Assembly: GCF_954871325.1 (NCBI RefSeq)
Contig: NC_088775.1
Coordinates: 56,521,561 to 56,585,560 of the forward strand
Length of the DNA: 64,000 nucleotides
DNA from: Gordionus sp. m RMFG-2023
Taxonomy: Eukaryota > Nematomorpha > Gordioida > Chordodea > Parachordodidae
Direction: 5' to 3'
Shown: positions 49,511-60,945 of the stretch, one piece after another
Numbering within the stretch: position 1 is the first letter of the stretch
Layout of the letters: the number at the start of each line of letters is the position of its first letter
Position numbers and translations under genes: made by a program
The notes under the pieces: generated by a model
Seen by the model: the letters and a program-made list of their open reading frames with translations, nothing else
Databases searched by the model: none
Told to the model about the DNA's origin: nothing

Positions 49511-50039
49511 CAGGAGTTGGCTCGAGTCTAATTTTGAGCCAAAATTTATTTTATTTATATATTTTAAAAGAATATAATAAAAATCTCAAATTCGTGTTAT
49601 TTTAATAAAATAACTTTTTTTATAATATTTTATTATCAACAAAAAAACATATGATTTGATTTAATATTCTTTATTTATATGAAATGAAATGAAATTTATA
49701 TTATATTATGAAAATGATATGATGTTTTTTAATAAAAAAAATGATTACAATAACATTAAATGATTTTCAAAATATTTATGAAAATAATTTTTGATTGAAT
49801 TTTAAATCTCTTGAATTGTTACAAATAAACAATCTTTTAGGTGAAATCTTTTAATTTATTTTTATCATTTTTATAAATTATCTAATTTTTAAGGCTGTTA
49901 AATGAGGTAGTTTTTTCTAAATAATTTAAATATTTATATTAAACTTTTTTATGTTATTTTATACGATCGTTTTAAGGTTAATATTTGAATGTGATAGATG
50001 TCATGTTTATTTTTTTTTTGAAATTTTTTGTCATTAGAG

Positions 50040-50800
50040 TGTAATATAATATAAAGATGATTATAATTTAAATGAAGATGTTCTTTGGAAATATGATAAT
50101 TATATCGGTATTTTTAAACGTATTTAATTTTTTTGACACTAAGTGACAAAAATAAGTATTGCAAACATATTTAATAAAAAATTTAGTGAAGATGTACCCT
50201 AGATAAGTGACAATTGTCATAATAGTTATTTTTAAAGTTTTTTGAATTTTTTTGACGTAAATGTACAAAAATAAATATTTCTAACATGTTTAATTAAAAC
50301 TTTAGTGAAGATGTATCCTAGTTAAGTGACAATTGTCATTATAGTTATTTTTAAAGTTTTTTGAATTTTTTTGACGTAAATGGGCAAAAATAAATATTGC
50401 AAACATGTTAAATTAAAATTTCATGAGGATGTACCTAAGATAAGTGACAATTATCATTATCGTTTTTTAAGGTTTTTTGAATTTTTTTGACGTAAATGGG
50501 CAAAAATAAATATTGCAAACATGTTAAATTAAAATTTCATGAAGATGTTTATAAGATAAGTGACAATTATCATTATCGTTCTTTTTAAGATTTTTTGAAT
50601 TTTTTTGACGTAAATGGGCAAAAATAAATATTTCTAACATTTTTAATTAACTTTAGTGAAGATGTAACCTAGATAAGTGACAATTGTCATAATAGTTATT
50701 TTTTAAATTTTTTGAATTTTTTTAAAATAAATGGACAAAAATAAATATTTCTAACATATTTAATTAAAACCTCAGTGAAGTTGTATTCTAGATAAGTGAC
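50040..50800. repeat. tandem ~118 bp repeat array, left arm of giant palindrome
   Basis: GTGACA begins at 50207, 50326, 50443, 50560, 50677 and 50796, a period of 117-119 bp. Each unit contains ATAAGTGACAATTGTCATAA, TTTTTTGACGTAAATGGGC and ACATGTTAAATTAAAATTTC or variants. The same unit makes up the inner arrays of the 487-4129 foldback. Confidence 0.9.
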
Positions 50801-50801
50801 A

Positions 50802-51897
50802 TTCCGTGCTTTATATATTGAATACCGGCCCGGTATTTTTAAATTTTGTTTTAAGTTCTAAATACCATCTTAATCGTTTTAGTTTATTATCTATATTTCT
50901 CTATTAATTTACATTTTATTGTAAAGATCACTTTATCATTTTTATAAACATTTTATAGGTTATTTTATACTTTAATAAAAATAAAAAAATAGAAAATATA
51001 TAGTAAAATTTAATCAGATTAACACTATCAGAGGTGATACTCTTATTCAAATAAAATATATAATTTTAAATAAAATTTTCATAATTACATCTGAATAATT
51101 CACATTAGCCCCTCCTATTTTTTATTATTATGTGACAAACTAATTATGTATGGATTGAGGTAATATCCCTGCTACTTCCGTATTATATTTATAATTTATA
51201 AACATGCATTCTTTACCTGATTCAATTATTATGTAAAATATATTAAAGAAATAGATGAAATGGCACTAAAAAAAAATTAATCTTAGATGCTTTTGTGCTT
51301 TTAATATTTTCTTAAAATATATAAGTTATTTTAAAAATTATAATATTATTCATAAAATTATCCAAAACTAAGTATTAGACTGAGTGGAAGAATTTTAAAA
51401 TATATTTATATTTGTACTTAAAAATAAGCACGTAAGCTACCCTAAGAGTTCTGGAACCCCTGATGTGGCTCAACTAAAGGATTTTTCCACAAGGGACATA
51501 ATATATATATTATAAGGTTAAATCCTTGTTGATTGAAGATAGAAATTTACATAAATCAAATACAGTGAATAAACAAATTCTATAGTAATGTGAATTATTA
51601 AGATGTAATTTTGAAAATTTTATTTAAAATTATATATTTTATTTGAATAAGAGTATCACCTCTGATAGTGTTAATCTGATTAAATTTTACTATATATTTT
51701 CTATTTTTTTATTCTTATTAAAGTATAAATTAACCTATCAAATGTTTTTAAAAATGATAAGTGATCTTTACAATAAAATGTAAACTAATAGAGAAATATA
51801 GATAATCAACTAAAACGATTGAAAGATGGTGGTTAGAACTTAAAACAACAATTTAAACATACCGGGCCGGTACTGAATATATAAAGCACGGAATGTC
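50802..51897. repeat. core palindrome of the giant element
   Basis: ATTCCGTGCTTTATATATTG at 50800 and its inverse at 51875-51892 open an inner inverted repeat of nearly 300 bases per arm. The arms include a CCGGCCCGG block and GAGGTGATACTCTTATTC. The ~520 bp between the inner arms (51075-51595) is single-copy AT-rich DNA. Confidence 0.8.
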
Positions 51898-52620
51898 ACT
51901 TATCTAGAATACAACTTCACTGAGGTTTTAATTAAATATGTTAGAAATATTTATTTTTGCCCATTTACGTCAAAAAAATTCAAAAAACCTTAAAAAGAAC
52001 GATAATGATAATTGTCACTTATCTTAGGTACATCCTCATGAAATTTTAATTTAACATGGTTGCAATATTTATTTTTGCAATTACGTCAAAAAAATTCAAA
52101 AAATTTTAAAAATAACTATTATGACAATTGTCACTTATCTAGGGTACATCTTCACTAAAGTTTTAATTAAACATGTTAGAAATATTTATTTTTGTCCATT
52201 TACGTCAAAAAAATTCAAAAAACTTTAAAAATAACTATAATGACAATTGTCACTTAACTAGGGTACATCTTCACTAAAGTTTTAATTAAACATGTTAGAA
52301 ATATTTATTTTTGTCCATTTACGTCAAAAAAATTCAAAAAACTTTAAAAATAACTATAATGACAATTGTCACTTAACTAGGATACATCTTCACTAAAATT
52401 TTAATTAAACTTGTTAGAAATTTATTTTTGTACATTTACGTCAAAAAAATTCAAAAAACTTTAAAAATAACTATTATTACAATTGTCACTTATCTAGGGT
52501 ACATCTTCACTAAATTTTTAATTAAATATGTTTGCAATACTTATTTTTGTCACTTAGTGTCAAAAAAATTAAATACGTTTAAAAATACCGATATAATTAT
52601 CAAATTTCCAAAGAACATCT
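51898..52620. repeat. tandem ~118 bp repeat array, right arm (inverted)
   Basis: Six or so units read ATTGTCACTTATCTAGGGTA, CATCTTCACTAAAGTTTTAA and CCATTTACGTCAAAAA. They mirror 50040-50800 with only a few differences per unit. Confidence 0.9.
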
Positions 52621-53861
52621 TCATATAAATTATAATCATCTTTATATTATATTACACTCTTATGACAAAAAATTTCAAAAATGTTAAAAAAATAAACATG
52701 ACATCTATCACATTAAAATATTAACCTTAAAACGATCGTATAAAATAACATAAAAAAGTTTAATATAAATATTTAAATTATTTAGAAAAAACTACCTCAT
52801 TTAACAGTCTTAAAAATTAGATAATTTTATAAAAATGATAAAAATAAATTAAAGATTTCACCTAAAAGATTGTTTATTTATAATAATATTCAAGAGATTT
52901 AAAATTCAATCAAAAATTATTTTCATAAATATTTTGAAAATCATTTAATGTTATTGTAATCATTTTTTTTATTAAAAAACATCATATCATTTTCATAATA
53001 TAATATAAATTTCATTTCATTTCATATAAATAAAAAATATTAAATCAAATCATAAGTTTTTTTGTTGATAATAAAATATTATAAAAAAATGTTATTTTAC
53101 TAAATAACACGAATTTGAGATTTTTATTATATTCTTTTAAAATATATAAATAAAATAAATTTTGGCTCAAAATTAGACTCGAGCCAACTCCTGAGCCGGC
53201 TTGAGCTTTAGCCAAATTTTCAGCTCCGACCTCGAGGTTGAAGCCAAAATTTTTAGCTCCGACCTCGAGGTTTAAGCCAAATTTTCAGCTCCGACATCGA
53301 GGTTTAAGCTAAAATTTTCGGCTCCGACCTCGAGGTTTGTGTCAATATTTCGCCTCAAAAACTGGCTGAGTTTACGGCTAAGCCGGCTTGGCTCAATCGT
53401 TTAACAACACTAATTACAACAACAAAAGCGGTTTTCCATAGAGAGGGATGGGCCCGAATGCTTCAAATGTGAGGTCGATTGAATGGGAGAGAATGGAAGG
53501 GGTTCTTGCCGTTGATGTCAAATAAATGGGGAATAAAAATATGGAATGTTTTCGATGCCGAAAGAGTGGGCATGTGGCTAGGGACTGTGGAAATTTGTGA
53601 CTATATGATAGCGAAAAATCTGTAATACCGGTCAGGGCGAGGAGGTTTAGGGGGACAAGGGAAGAGTTTTATTATGGAAAAACAAATAAGAAGGAAGGGG
53701 GGAAGACTCCATTTGTGCGGGCCTACGGATCGCTTCCTTAGTCTATATATAGTCATAATTTACAGGATAGGAGGTTAAATTTATTTTAAAAAATAAGCCT
53801 GGAACAAATATGATATATTTTTATTAGTTTATATAAAATATAATAAATTACTTGTATATAC

Positions 53862-54125
53862 ATCAATATAAATGCATGGTAATAATTTATTGCAAACAAG
53901 TATAAGAAATTTATTTATAAAAATTAGTAGACATATAGTTGATATTCCTCCATTATATAAAATTAGTTACAAAACACTGTGTAAAATTCCACTTTTACAG
54001 ACATATTTGACAGTTAGAGAATATATTACAGTTAATATTTTAACAAATTTTACTAATCAATGCTCTTGATAATAAATATAGCAACAATATGCATTTAATT
54101 ATTTAACGCCATCTACTTATTTTAT
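53862..54125. repeat. dispersed repeat A, copy 3 (partial, empty site)
   Basis: It matches 290-486 plus 4139-4170: AAAAATTAGTAGACATATAG, TTTACTAATCAATGCTCTTG, then TTATTTAACGCCATCTA. At the point where copies 1 and 2 carry insertions it reads straight through (AATATAGCAACAATATGCA), so it represents the uninterrupted repeat. Confidence 0.75.
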
Positions 54126-56297
54126 ATAATATATGATATTAAAGATATTTTCTGAAGTCCTTATTAATATTTTATAATTTTCTGTAAAATGTAAAATATA
54201 TAATTCGCTATATTGGTAAATTGTCATATGATAATAGATAAAATTAGATATACTGTAAATCTACAACATATAATATTCCACTGTTTGTATTGTGCTTTAA
54301 TTTTTTTATTTAATTTATGATTTAATTTTATCAATAGTTTTATAATTATATTTTACTTTTATTAAGATAAATAAATTAAAATTACTCACTTTATAAAAAT
54401 TATATTTGATATATTATATTATTTAGTAATTATATGGATCTATTATTAATAATTATAATACATTTCATTTTTATCTTAAGACTTATCTTTGGCTTATATT
54501 CTATTTCTTAAAAAGCATTTTTGGTTCACTTTTTTATATATATAAATGCTTTTTTCCAGAAATGTAGCTTGCTCATATTAGCGACCAATCATGGAACGAT
54601 TCATATCTTCCCTGGTTGGTTGAATTAAATTTTATAATATGGTTATTTTTATTTGTAAATGGTACTAAGACCTTAATTTTTTAATTAAACTATCCTAATC
54701 CCTAAATTCTGAATCGGAGCATAAAGTTATAAGTTTAGAATATACATTATCCGATATGTTATTAAGAAGTGAAACAACCTTATCAGCATCGGATGTTGTA
54801 TTATTTTAAAAAAAATTGTGTAATTTTTTCAATATATAAGAATGACAAAGTTAATTTATTAACTTTTATTCCTCCATTTATTTAAAAAAGTAATACATAG
54901 GAACGAACTGTTTTTAATTCTTTAAATTATAATAAAAGTGCATAAGATTTGTAAAATTCGTTATCTCCAATCAAATGAAGTGTTGTCTAATAGTTTATAA
55001 TATTTAATAATTTCCTCTAACATTTTTAAAAAAAAAGAAATAGGTCCCCGCAATTTGGGAGGCTATAATATTCAATATCCTGAATTCTAAAAGAATTGTA
55101 AAAAAAAATTCAGTTCAAATATTTTGTATAAAAATACATTGGTTTTTTAACCTTTTTATATTATATTGTTAGATTATATTTTTTATATTCAACCTACAAG
55201 ACAAGACGTTGCACCATGATACAATATATTAAGGCTATTTTATTTTAAATACTTGATCATGTATTACCTTTTTATTTACATTTTATTAATTTATTTTGTT
55301 TTAGATTTTTTATTAAAAATATGTGGGTGAGAATTTGCACCACCGAGTTTACCCGGGGCACTCTGTTAATTTGTGTTTTAGACAAGTTACTAATTTTATT
55401 ATAAAGTCAAATCTATTTACAAAATGAAGAATATATATCAAAACATATCTTCTATCTCTTTTTATATAATAAAATTTAAGATATAAATTTGAATTAGAAA
55501 AGTATAAAATACATTAAAACAAAAACGTTATCTTCGGGACGCGAGGTTACCTGAATTGAATAATAGAGTAAGATTAAATCAAAATATTTTGTATCAAATT
55601 ATTCAAATAAGTTCTTATAAATGTATAAACGAATTAAAATGTAATTTACAAATTCTAGATAATAACCTATAATTAAATTTATTAATATTTCTTTTATATA
55701 ACAATTTATATATAATAGTATCTAATTCAAAAATGGGATCCATTGTTCAACTTGTACAGTTTTTTCTTATCTACCCCAATCCCCTAAAGAGTTTCAAATA
55801 ATAAATCACTCATTTCTAATACCAAATATTTTAACTCGGCTCAAGTTAAAAAAAAGAGTAAATAATAATAGCAGTATCAATTTATTACTAGACTTTATTT
55901 TAGAACATTTAATATCAAAAATTTTCTGGGCTCAAAACATAAATATATAATTATTTTTATAATTCAACATTTTACGCGTGGAGTTAAAAAAATAATGGAA
56001 CTAGAAATATCATTATGATCGCAGAGATATTAGAAACATTTTATAATATCAAAACTTTTAACTAGGCTTAAAACAAAGTTTTTTATATTTTTGTTTTCCT
56101 CGTGGACTAACTTCTTTCCAATTTTAAAATATTTACTGGAATCAAAACATAAATATATAATTTATTTTAAATTTCGTAATTATAAAAACTTTTAAGTTTA
56201 AAACAAACTAATTTAATTTTCTATGGGTAAGCTAATGTGGCCATTGGGTAGGGTCGAGTCTGATCTATGGCTCAAGATGTTAAAAAATAATTTGGGG
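54126..56297. other. AT-rich stretch without a recognisable gene
   Basis: Both strands lack long open frames or recognisable protein motifs. I see no clear repeat structure. Confidence 0.5.
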
Positions 56298-56430
56298 TAA
56301 AAATATAAAAAGCTCTTTACACTTTTGTGGGCCAAACCGCACGTACTTGTACACAGAATAGCCATAGGACCATTAACATATGTAGGCTAGTTAAAAAGGA
56401 CGTTGGGCCAAAAAGCCTACATCCATGAAC
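56298..56430. repeat. direct repeat flanking the LINE fragment, copy 1
   Basis: It shares with 58298-58436 the blocks TTTGTGGGC(C/A)AA(A/G)CCGCACGT and GGGC(C/A)AAAAAGCCTA, in the same orientation and order, with more divergence between them. It may be the 3' end of the LINE family or an unrelated repeat. Confidence 0.6.
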
Positions 56431-56759
56431 TACTGATTTATTTAAGAAGAGAATGGGTTGGTTTTGATTTTAAATTTATAATATAACACAATAAGAGTAA
56501 GATCACTAGGTTTGAGATCTGGAAGCCTTGATAAATTTCCCGCGGAGTGCGATTGAAGGATAAACTGTAATTGTCATCTTCGGAATATTTGATATATTCC
56601 GCTTTCACTTTGAATAGTTTTGTGATCGATTTTTTGTTGTTATTTAGTTTTATATCTATTCCCATCTCCTTGTTATGTTTCTTATTGAAAGAATATAACC
56701 ACGTTATCGAGTTGTGAGGTATATTATGGTTGGCTTCTTATAATATGAGCCTGAAGTTT

Positions 56760-57560
56760 AATCCGCTTTGAGCAATGTTTGGATTTCCCATAGTCTATCA
56801 ATCGAGACCGTCTTCGGGTAAAAGTCCATTAATTATTCTTAGACAGTTATTGATAAAGGATTGTACTTTTCTATTCTCTATTTTATTTAATTCCCAAATG
56901 GGAATGATTGTGGAGTTAAATACCCTTAATCTCGTGAATACCGAGATATCTCTAGTTCATAATTTGAAGTATTTACAGAGCCTTGCACTCTGTAATCTGA
57001 TCAAATGTTTCTCCTTACAACTACTTTTTTTATCCAACGTAAAGCCTAAATATTTTATTTTCGATACTATGTTTATTGTTTGTGAGTCTATACTAAGGGA
57101 GCATGGGGTGATGGAGAATTGCCGTATTTTTGAAATTTACATGGCCGACCATGTGACTAATATGTTTGTGTATTTTGAGGAGATTTATTGTTTCATTTAT
57201 ATTTTCATTATAATTACAATATCACCTGCATAGGAGATTATCCTATGAGATAACATTTGTCATTTCGTTCTAACACCATTAAGTTGCCATTCCCAAGGTA
57301 TCCTTAATCACCTTATTCATCACGATATTAAATAGTAAAGGGGAGAGGAGCCACGTTTCACACCTCTTTTAATCCTAAATGAAGGATATATATGCTGTTA
57401 ATCTTGAAACGACCCAATAAGTTCTCGTAATATTCTTTATATCCCGCATTCTTCTAAGATTTTCAACAGAGCCTCGTGTTATATTATCAAACGCTCTCTT
57501 AAAATCTTAAAAGTGAAGAAGAAGAAAAGTAACTTGTATTTTGCGCACTTATATATTATT
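56760..57560 (-). mobile_element. non-LTR (LINE) reverse transcriptase fragment
   Basis: Minus-strand blocks appear in RT order. DFKRAFDNITRGSVENLRRM (about 57510-57440) is an RT core block. LLSPLLFNIVMNKVIKDTLG (about 57350-57290) is the CPLSPxLF block, with WL where GC-P would be usual. ISYAGDIVIIM (about 57240-57200) stands for the YADD box, with its first Asp replaced by Gly. KYLGFTLDKKSSCKEKHLIR (about 57060-57000) and IIPIWELNKIENRKVQSFIN with CLRIINGLLPEDGLD (about 56910-56795) are typical of the C-terminal RT region. Frame changes, stops and the lost catalytic Asp make it inactive. No endonuclease or complete 5' part is visible. The clade is uncertain. Confidence 0.75.
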
Positions 57561-58297
57561 ATTTTTAAAGGATTTTAATCAATGACATATAATAGTACCT
57601 AGACTGACGATTCATACATAATAATGCATTTGAAAGCGTCGTTGAAATGCAAATTAGCTGGACTCGCCATTATGATAACCCATATAGTAATTATTCTCAT
57701 TTTAAAAACTACAATTAAATTGATACCTTGCTTCCTTATTATCTCGATGATAAGGCAATTCTTTAATAAAGTTTTCGCCAGTCTTAAAATTTTAATAATG
57801 ATATGGGTAACCAAAATGGCGTCCTCAGCTGTTTTTCATCGATATACACTTTTAATGAATGCATCGTCAGTCTAGGGTATTATTATATGTCATTGGCTTT
57901 AACATATTTTTACCGGGTCTATGCACATATATACTTTGAGAATAGATGGGGTGAGGATGAGATAATACTATTTTTTACCAATACCATGAAAAGTCATAAT
58001 AGAAGTTAGAGCCACCTCTCTATAGTCTCCAAAATTAGATTATCGTTCTTGGCAAAGTTACAAATAATTGATGCATTTCATTCTATAGGTGTTATTATTG
58101 GAAACAATAATTTAATTAATAATATTAAAATATTATTTAGTTATATTTAAGAATTATTTTAGATCAATTGTTGATGAACTTTTATAAATAGTTAATATTA
58201 AGTGATAAGTGATTTATAGGGCTTTTGGACGTAAAAGATTCAACAGAGCTATGCTAGGTACTCCTCATTTTAATCTAACTGGAAATAAAATTAATTT

Positions 58298-58436
58298 GAG
58301 TGAAAATATAATAATGAAGAGCCCTCCTCTACACGTTTGTGGGCAAGCCGCACGTGCTCGTGGGAACAAATAGTTCGAAAAATGTTATTTATAGACTTTA
58401 AAAAAAGAGCAGGGCAAAAAAGCCTATACCCAAGAA
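58298..58436. repeat. direct repeat flanking the LINE fragment, copy 2
   Basis: It is the upstream partner (in LINE orientation) of 56298-56430, about 2 kb away. It includes CACGTTTGTGGGCAAGCCGC and CAGGGCAAAAAAGCCTA. Confidence 0.6.
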
Positions 58437-60330
58437 TATAGTATAATTTAATTACCTTAAGGGTGGGTGGTAGATATTTTAAGTTTAAAATTTCTTTGTG
58501 TGAGTAAATCGATTTTGAGAAGTTTTAATATATTTGCTTTATATATTGAAAAATTTATTGATTACTATAAATAATCCTTTATTTTCTTTATTTTATAATA
58601 AACAATATATTCTTATTTAATTTACATAAAACCTAATTAAAAATAATATAATTTATAAATTTATAATTAAAAATAAAATTCTATAATTGAGTCCCCAAAA
58701 AGGAACCATAATTGTGTCTAAAAATTTCTATTTGAATTTTTTGTCGAATAAAAAGGAATTCTCTTGGTTCATTTGTGAAAAGTCGTATTTTATTAGCAGA
58801 ATTTAATATCATATCCCTTGAATATCAAACCTTTATAATTTATCTTAGTTAGTAAAATCTTCTAGATGATTTGATAATAATATTGTTAAATGTCATGCAA
58901 AATTTTGGATATTGGGCTTTCATTTAAAATATTTCTCTTAAATAAGAAATAGTTTTTTTATAGCTTACAGTTATTTAGTTTATAAATTGTTTCATATTGG
59001 TATTTAATTCCATCATTTCTTTAATAGTGTTATAGTACCAGGTCTACAAGGCAGAAAATTTAATGGAGGTAAACCTTTTTACAAAATCTACTCTTACCCC
59101 CCCCCCCCCCACCTAAAAAAATTCCGCGGCATTCGGCCGCAATATTCGCCAAACCACGAGGCTATAAAGATATTGATATAAAGAATCTAATAATAAGCTA
59201 GAATTATAATATCACAACAAAATTTTATTTACATTTTCAGGCTTATTTAGACTAGAAAAAACAATTAAATCTCAAATTCTTTCTAATAATCAATAGCAAT
59301 TAAAAAGCTGTTTGCGCCATTCTATTGGGATTGATCATTGAATGAAAAAAAATATAATCTGGGAGTCTTCAATAACTTTAGATTTTTGCTAATTATTAAA
59401 TAATGAATTAATTAAAATTTGTTTACCTATCAAAAATCTAATTTTTTATAATAATTAAAGAATTTTGCTAAAATTTTAAATGATTTATTCTTACTGAAAT
59501 TTATTATTAAAATTAATCATAAATGTTAACCTCTGTACTTTTAGGAAATTAACAAATAAGAATTACATTAATATTTTAAGTGTGAAATTGTAAAATATTA
59601 TAAAAAATTAATAAGAAGGCTCAAAATTTAAAAAGAAAATAATTTATTTTTTATTATTTGTTAATTGATCAATCGTATCAATTATTGAATCTAAAATAAT
59701 ATAATTTAAGTCAAAAACTACCTCCAAAAAATCAATACGTACTTCTAAAAATTAATGCCCCCCCCCCTCCCCATCCCAATTTTGGAGACATTTGTCTTCT
59801 ACCCATCCCGGCCATTGTACTTTTTGTACGGTTTCCTCTTGTATGTATAAAGAGATGTGATAGCATTATGTTATAGATTGTAATCAGAATTTCTTACCTT
59901 GAATTCTAGTGGCGCGATTGCGATTTAACCTCTTAGTTTTTTAAAATCTGTTTATGAGATATATTTTTCTTTGAAATCATTATTTCTTAGATTATTATTA
60001 GGAATTGAAGATAAAATTAATATTAATGAATAAAAATTGATTTCATAAACAGATTTAAAAAGTCGATCAGCTGTCAAATCACGATCGCAATAGCGCCACT
60101 ATGAATTAGGTTATTATTTTGGCTAGAAACTGGATTCGGCTTTGTTTAAAATGTTATGCTGATTGGCGTATGATTTGACGTTTTCCTAAGATTGGCATTT
60201 GAGATGATTTTTGGATAGAAGATACTATTATCGGAGTCAATTTTTGATAAAGAATGGAGTCGTCTTTCTGTTTTATTAATTTTCCATGTCACCTCCATAG
60301 AGTATTATGGAATTGTCGAGTTGAAGATGC

Positions 60331-60567
60331 TTAGTGGAAAATACCGAGTTTATTAGAAAATTTAAAAATCCCCTCATCTTTTGAAAGTATCATGAGAAAG
60401 AATAGAAGTCTATTAGAAAATATGGTTACTGGATTACTAAATAATTCCTTTAATATTTTTAAAAGTTCAGCAAATCTAAATCTGTTAATACTTTTGTGAA
60501 AAAAATAAGACTCAATTTTATCAATGTTTTTAAAACCTATTGCTAACAAATCCCATTTTTTTGGCAT
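60331..60567 (-). CDS. small unidentified open frame
   Basis: A 78-codon frame starts at a real ATG (60567): MPKKWDLLAIGF, then NIDKIESYFFHKSINRFRFA and ELLKILKELF. It is Lys/Phe/Leu-rich and could form helices. I recognise no family. It may be a chance ORF or a fragment of a decayed element; no neighbouring gene supports it. Confidence 0.2.
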   Translation of the reverse strand: MPKKWDLLAIGFKNIDKIESYFFHKSINRFRFAELLKILKELFSNPVTIFSNRLLFFLMILSKDEGIFKFSNKLGIFH

Positions 60568-60847
60568 CTTCCTTTAACTTATTGTCTCAAAACGCGATCC
60601 ATATGATCAATATAAGTTTTAATGTTTACACCCAACTTATTCAAACCCATCCTCGTCGCCAAATTATAAGATATTTGGTGCATATTATTTTTATTAACTT
60701 ATAATATATAATATATGACATATTGCATTAATAAAACAAATCTTTCCATAAGGATAGCTGACAAAATATATTTTCATCTGATCATTAATATTAGATATTC
60801 AACCCTACATATCCAATTCATGCCTGTTAAAGTATCACGTCTTTGAT

Positions 60848-60945
60848 AAAAACGTAAATAAATAATAATCTTAATTTAAACGCGTTTTCGAAAGCGTAAA
60901 TAAATAATAATCTTAATTTAACCGCGTTTTCGATAAAAACGAAAA
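60848..60945. repeat. ~50 bp tandem duplication with CGCGTTTTCG
   Basis: AACGTAAATAAATAATAATC with TTAATTTAAACGCGTTTTCG is followed immediately by a near-identical second copy (GCGTAAATAAATAATAATC, TTAATTTAACCGCGTTTTCG), then by the start of a third. Confidence 0.75.

Larger units (their letters stand above)
49208..53412. mobile_element. 4.2 kb giant palindromic element with hAT-type ends
   Basis: The exact 8 bp duplication ATTACAAC lies at 49200-49207 and 53413-53420. The left end is TACTGTTGTTAAA and the inverted right end TAGTGTTGTTAAA. Each arm has, from outside in, a CCTCGAGGTCGGAGC array, an AT-rich segment, and a ~118 bp tandem array; a core palindrome (about 50802-51897) sits in the middle. 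The arms are very similar: 66-codon open frames on opposite strands at 50068-50268 and 52428-52628 differ at only three residues. No transposase is encoded. It interrupts the gag region of an older LTR fossil. Confidence 0.9.
46784..53780 (+). mobile_element. Ty3/gypsy remains in the order integrase-LTR-gag
   Basis: A short LTR-like start (46784-46832) repeats at 47448-47500. Between them is an integrase C-terminal piece (about 46880-47060, with VGQAVWARIFG and KKWESGVI). From about 47440 to 48700 lies an LTR-like, tandem-repeat-bearing region, then gag sequence with CCHC knuckles (about 49025-49190, including CFGCGKLGHIAPYC). After the palindrome at 49208-53412, further knuckle sequence follows (about 53545-53600, CFRCRKSGHVARDC). 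The order is circularly permuted relative to a normal element. It is broken in many places and probably old. Confidence 0.7.

Noticed and set aside
49339-49605. 88-codon ORF with repeated NLEVGA
   Set aside because: It is a translation of the CCTCGAGGTCGGAGC minisatellite, not a gene.
50068-52628. Mirrored 66-codon ORFs on opposite strands
   Set aside because: They are by-products of the tandem repeat arrays in the palindrome arms, useful only as a measure of arm similarity.
57599-58009. Overlapping ORFs on both strands upstream of the LINE fragment
   Set aside because: They might be the decayed 5' part of the LINE, but no RT motif is clear, so no gene was called.
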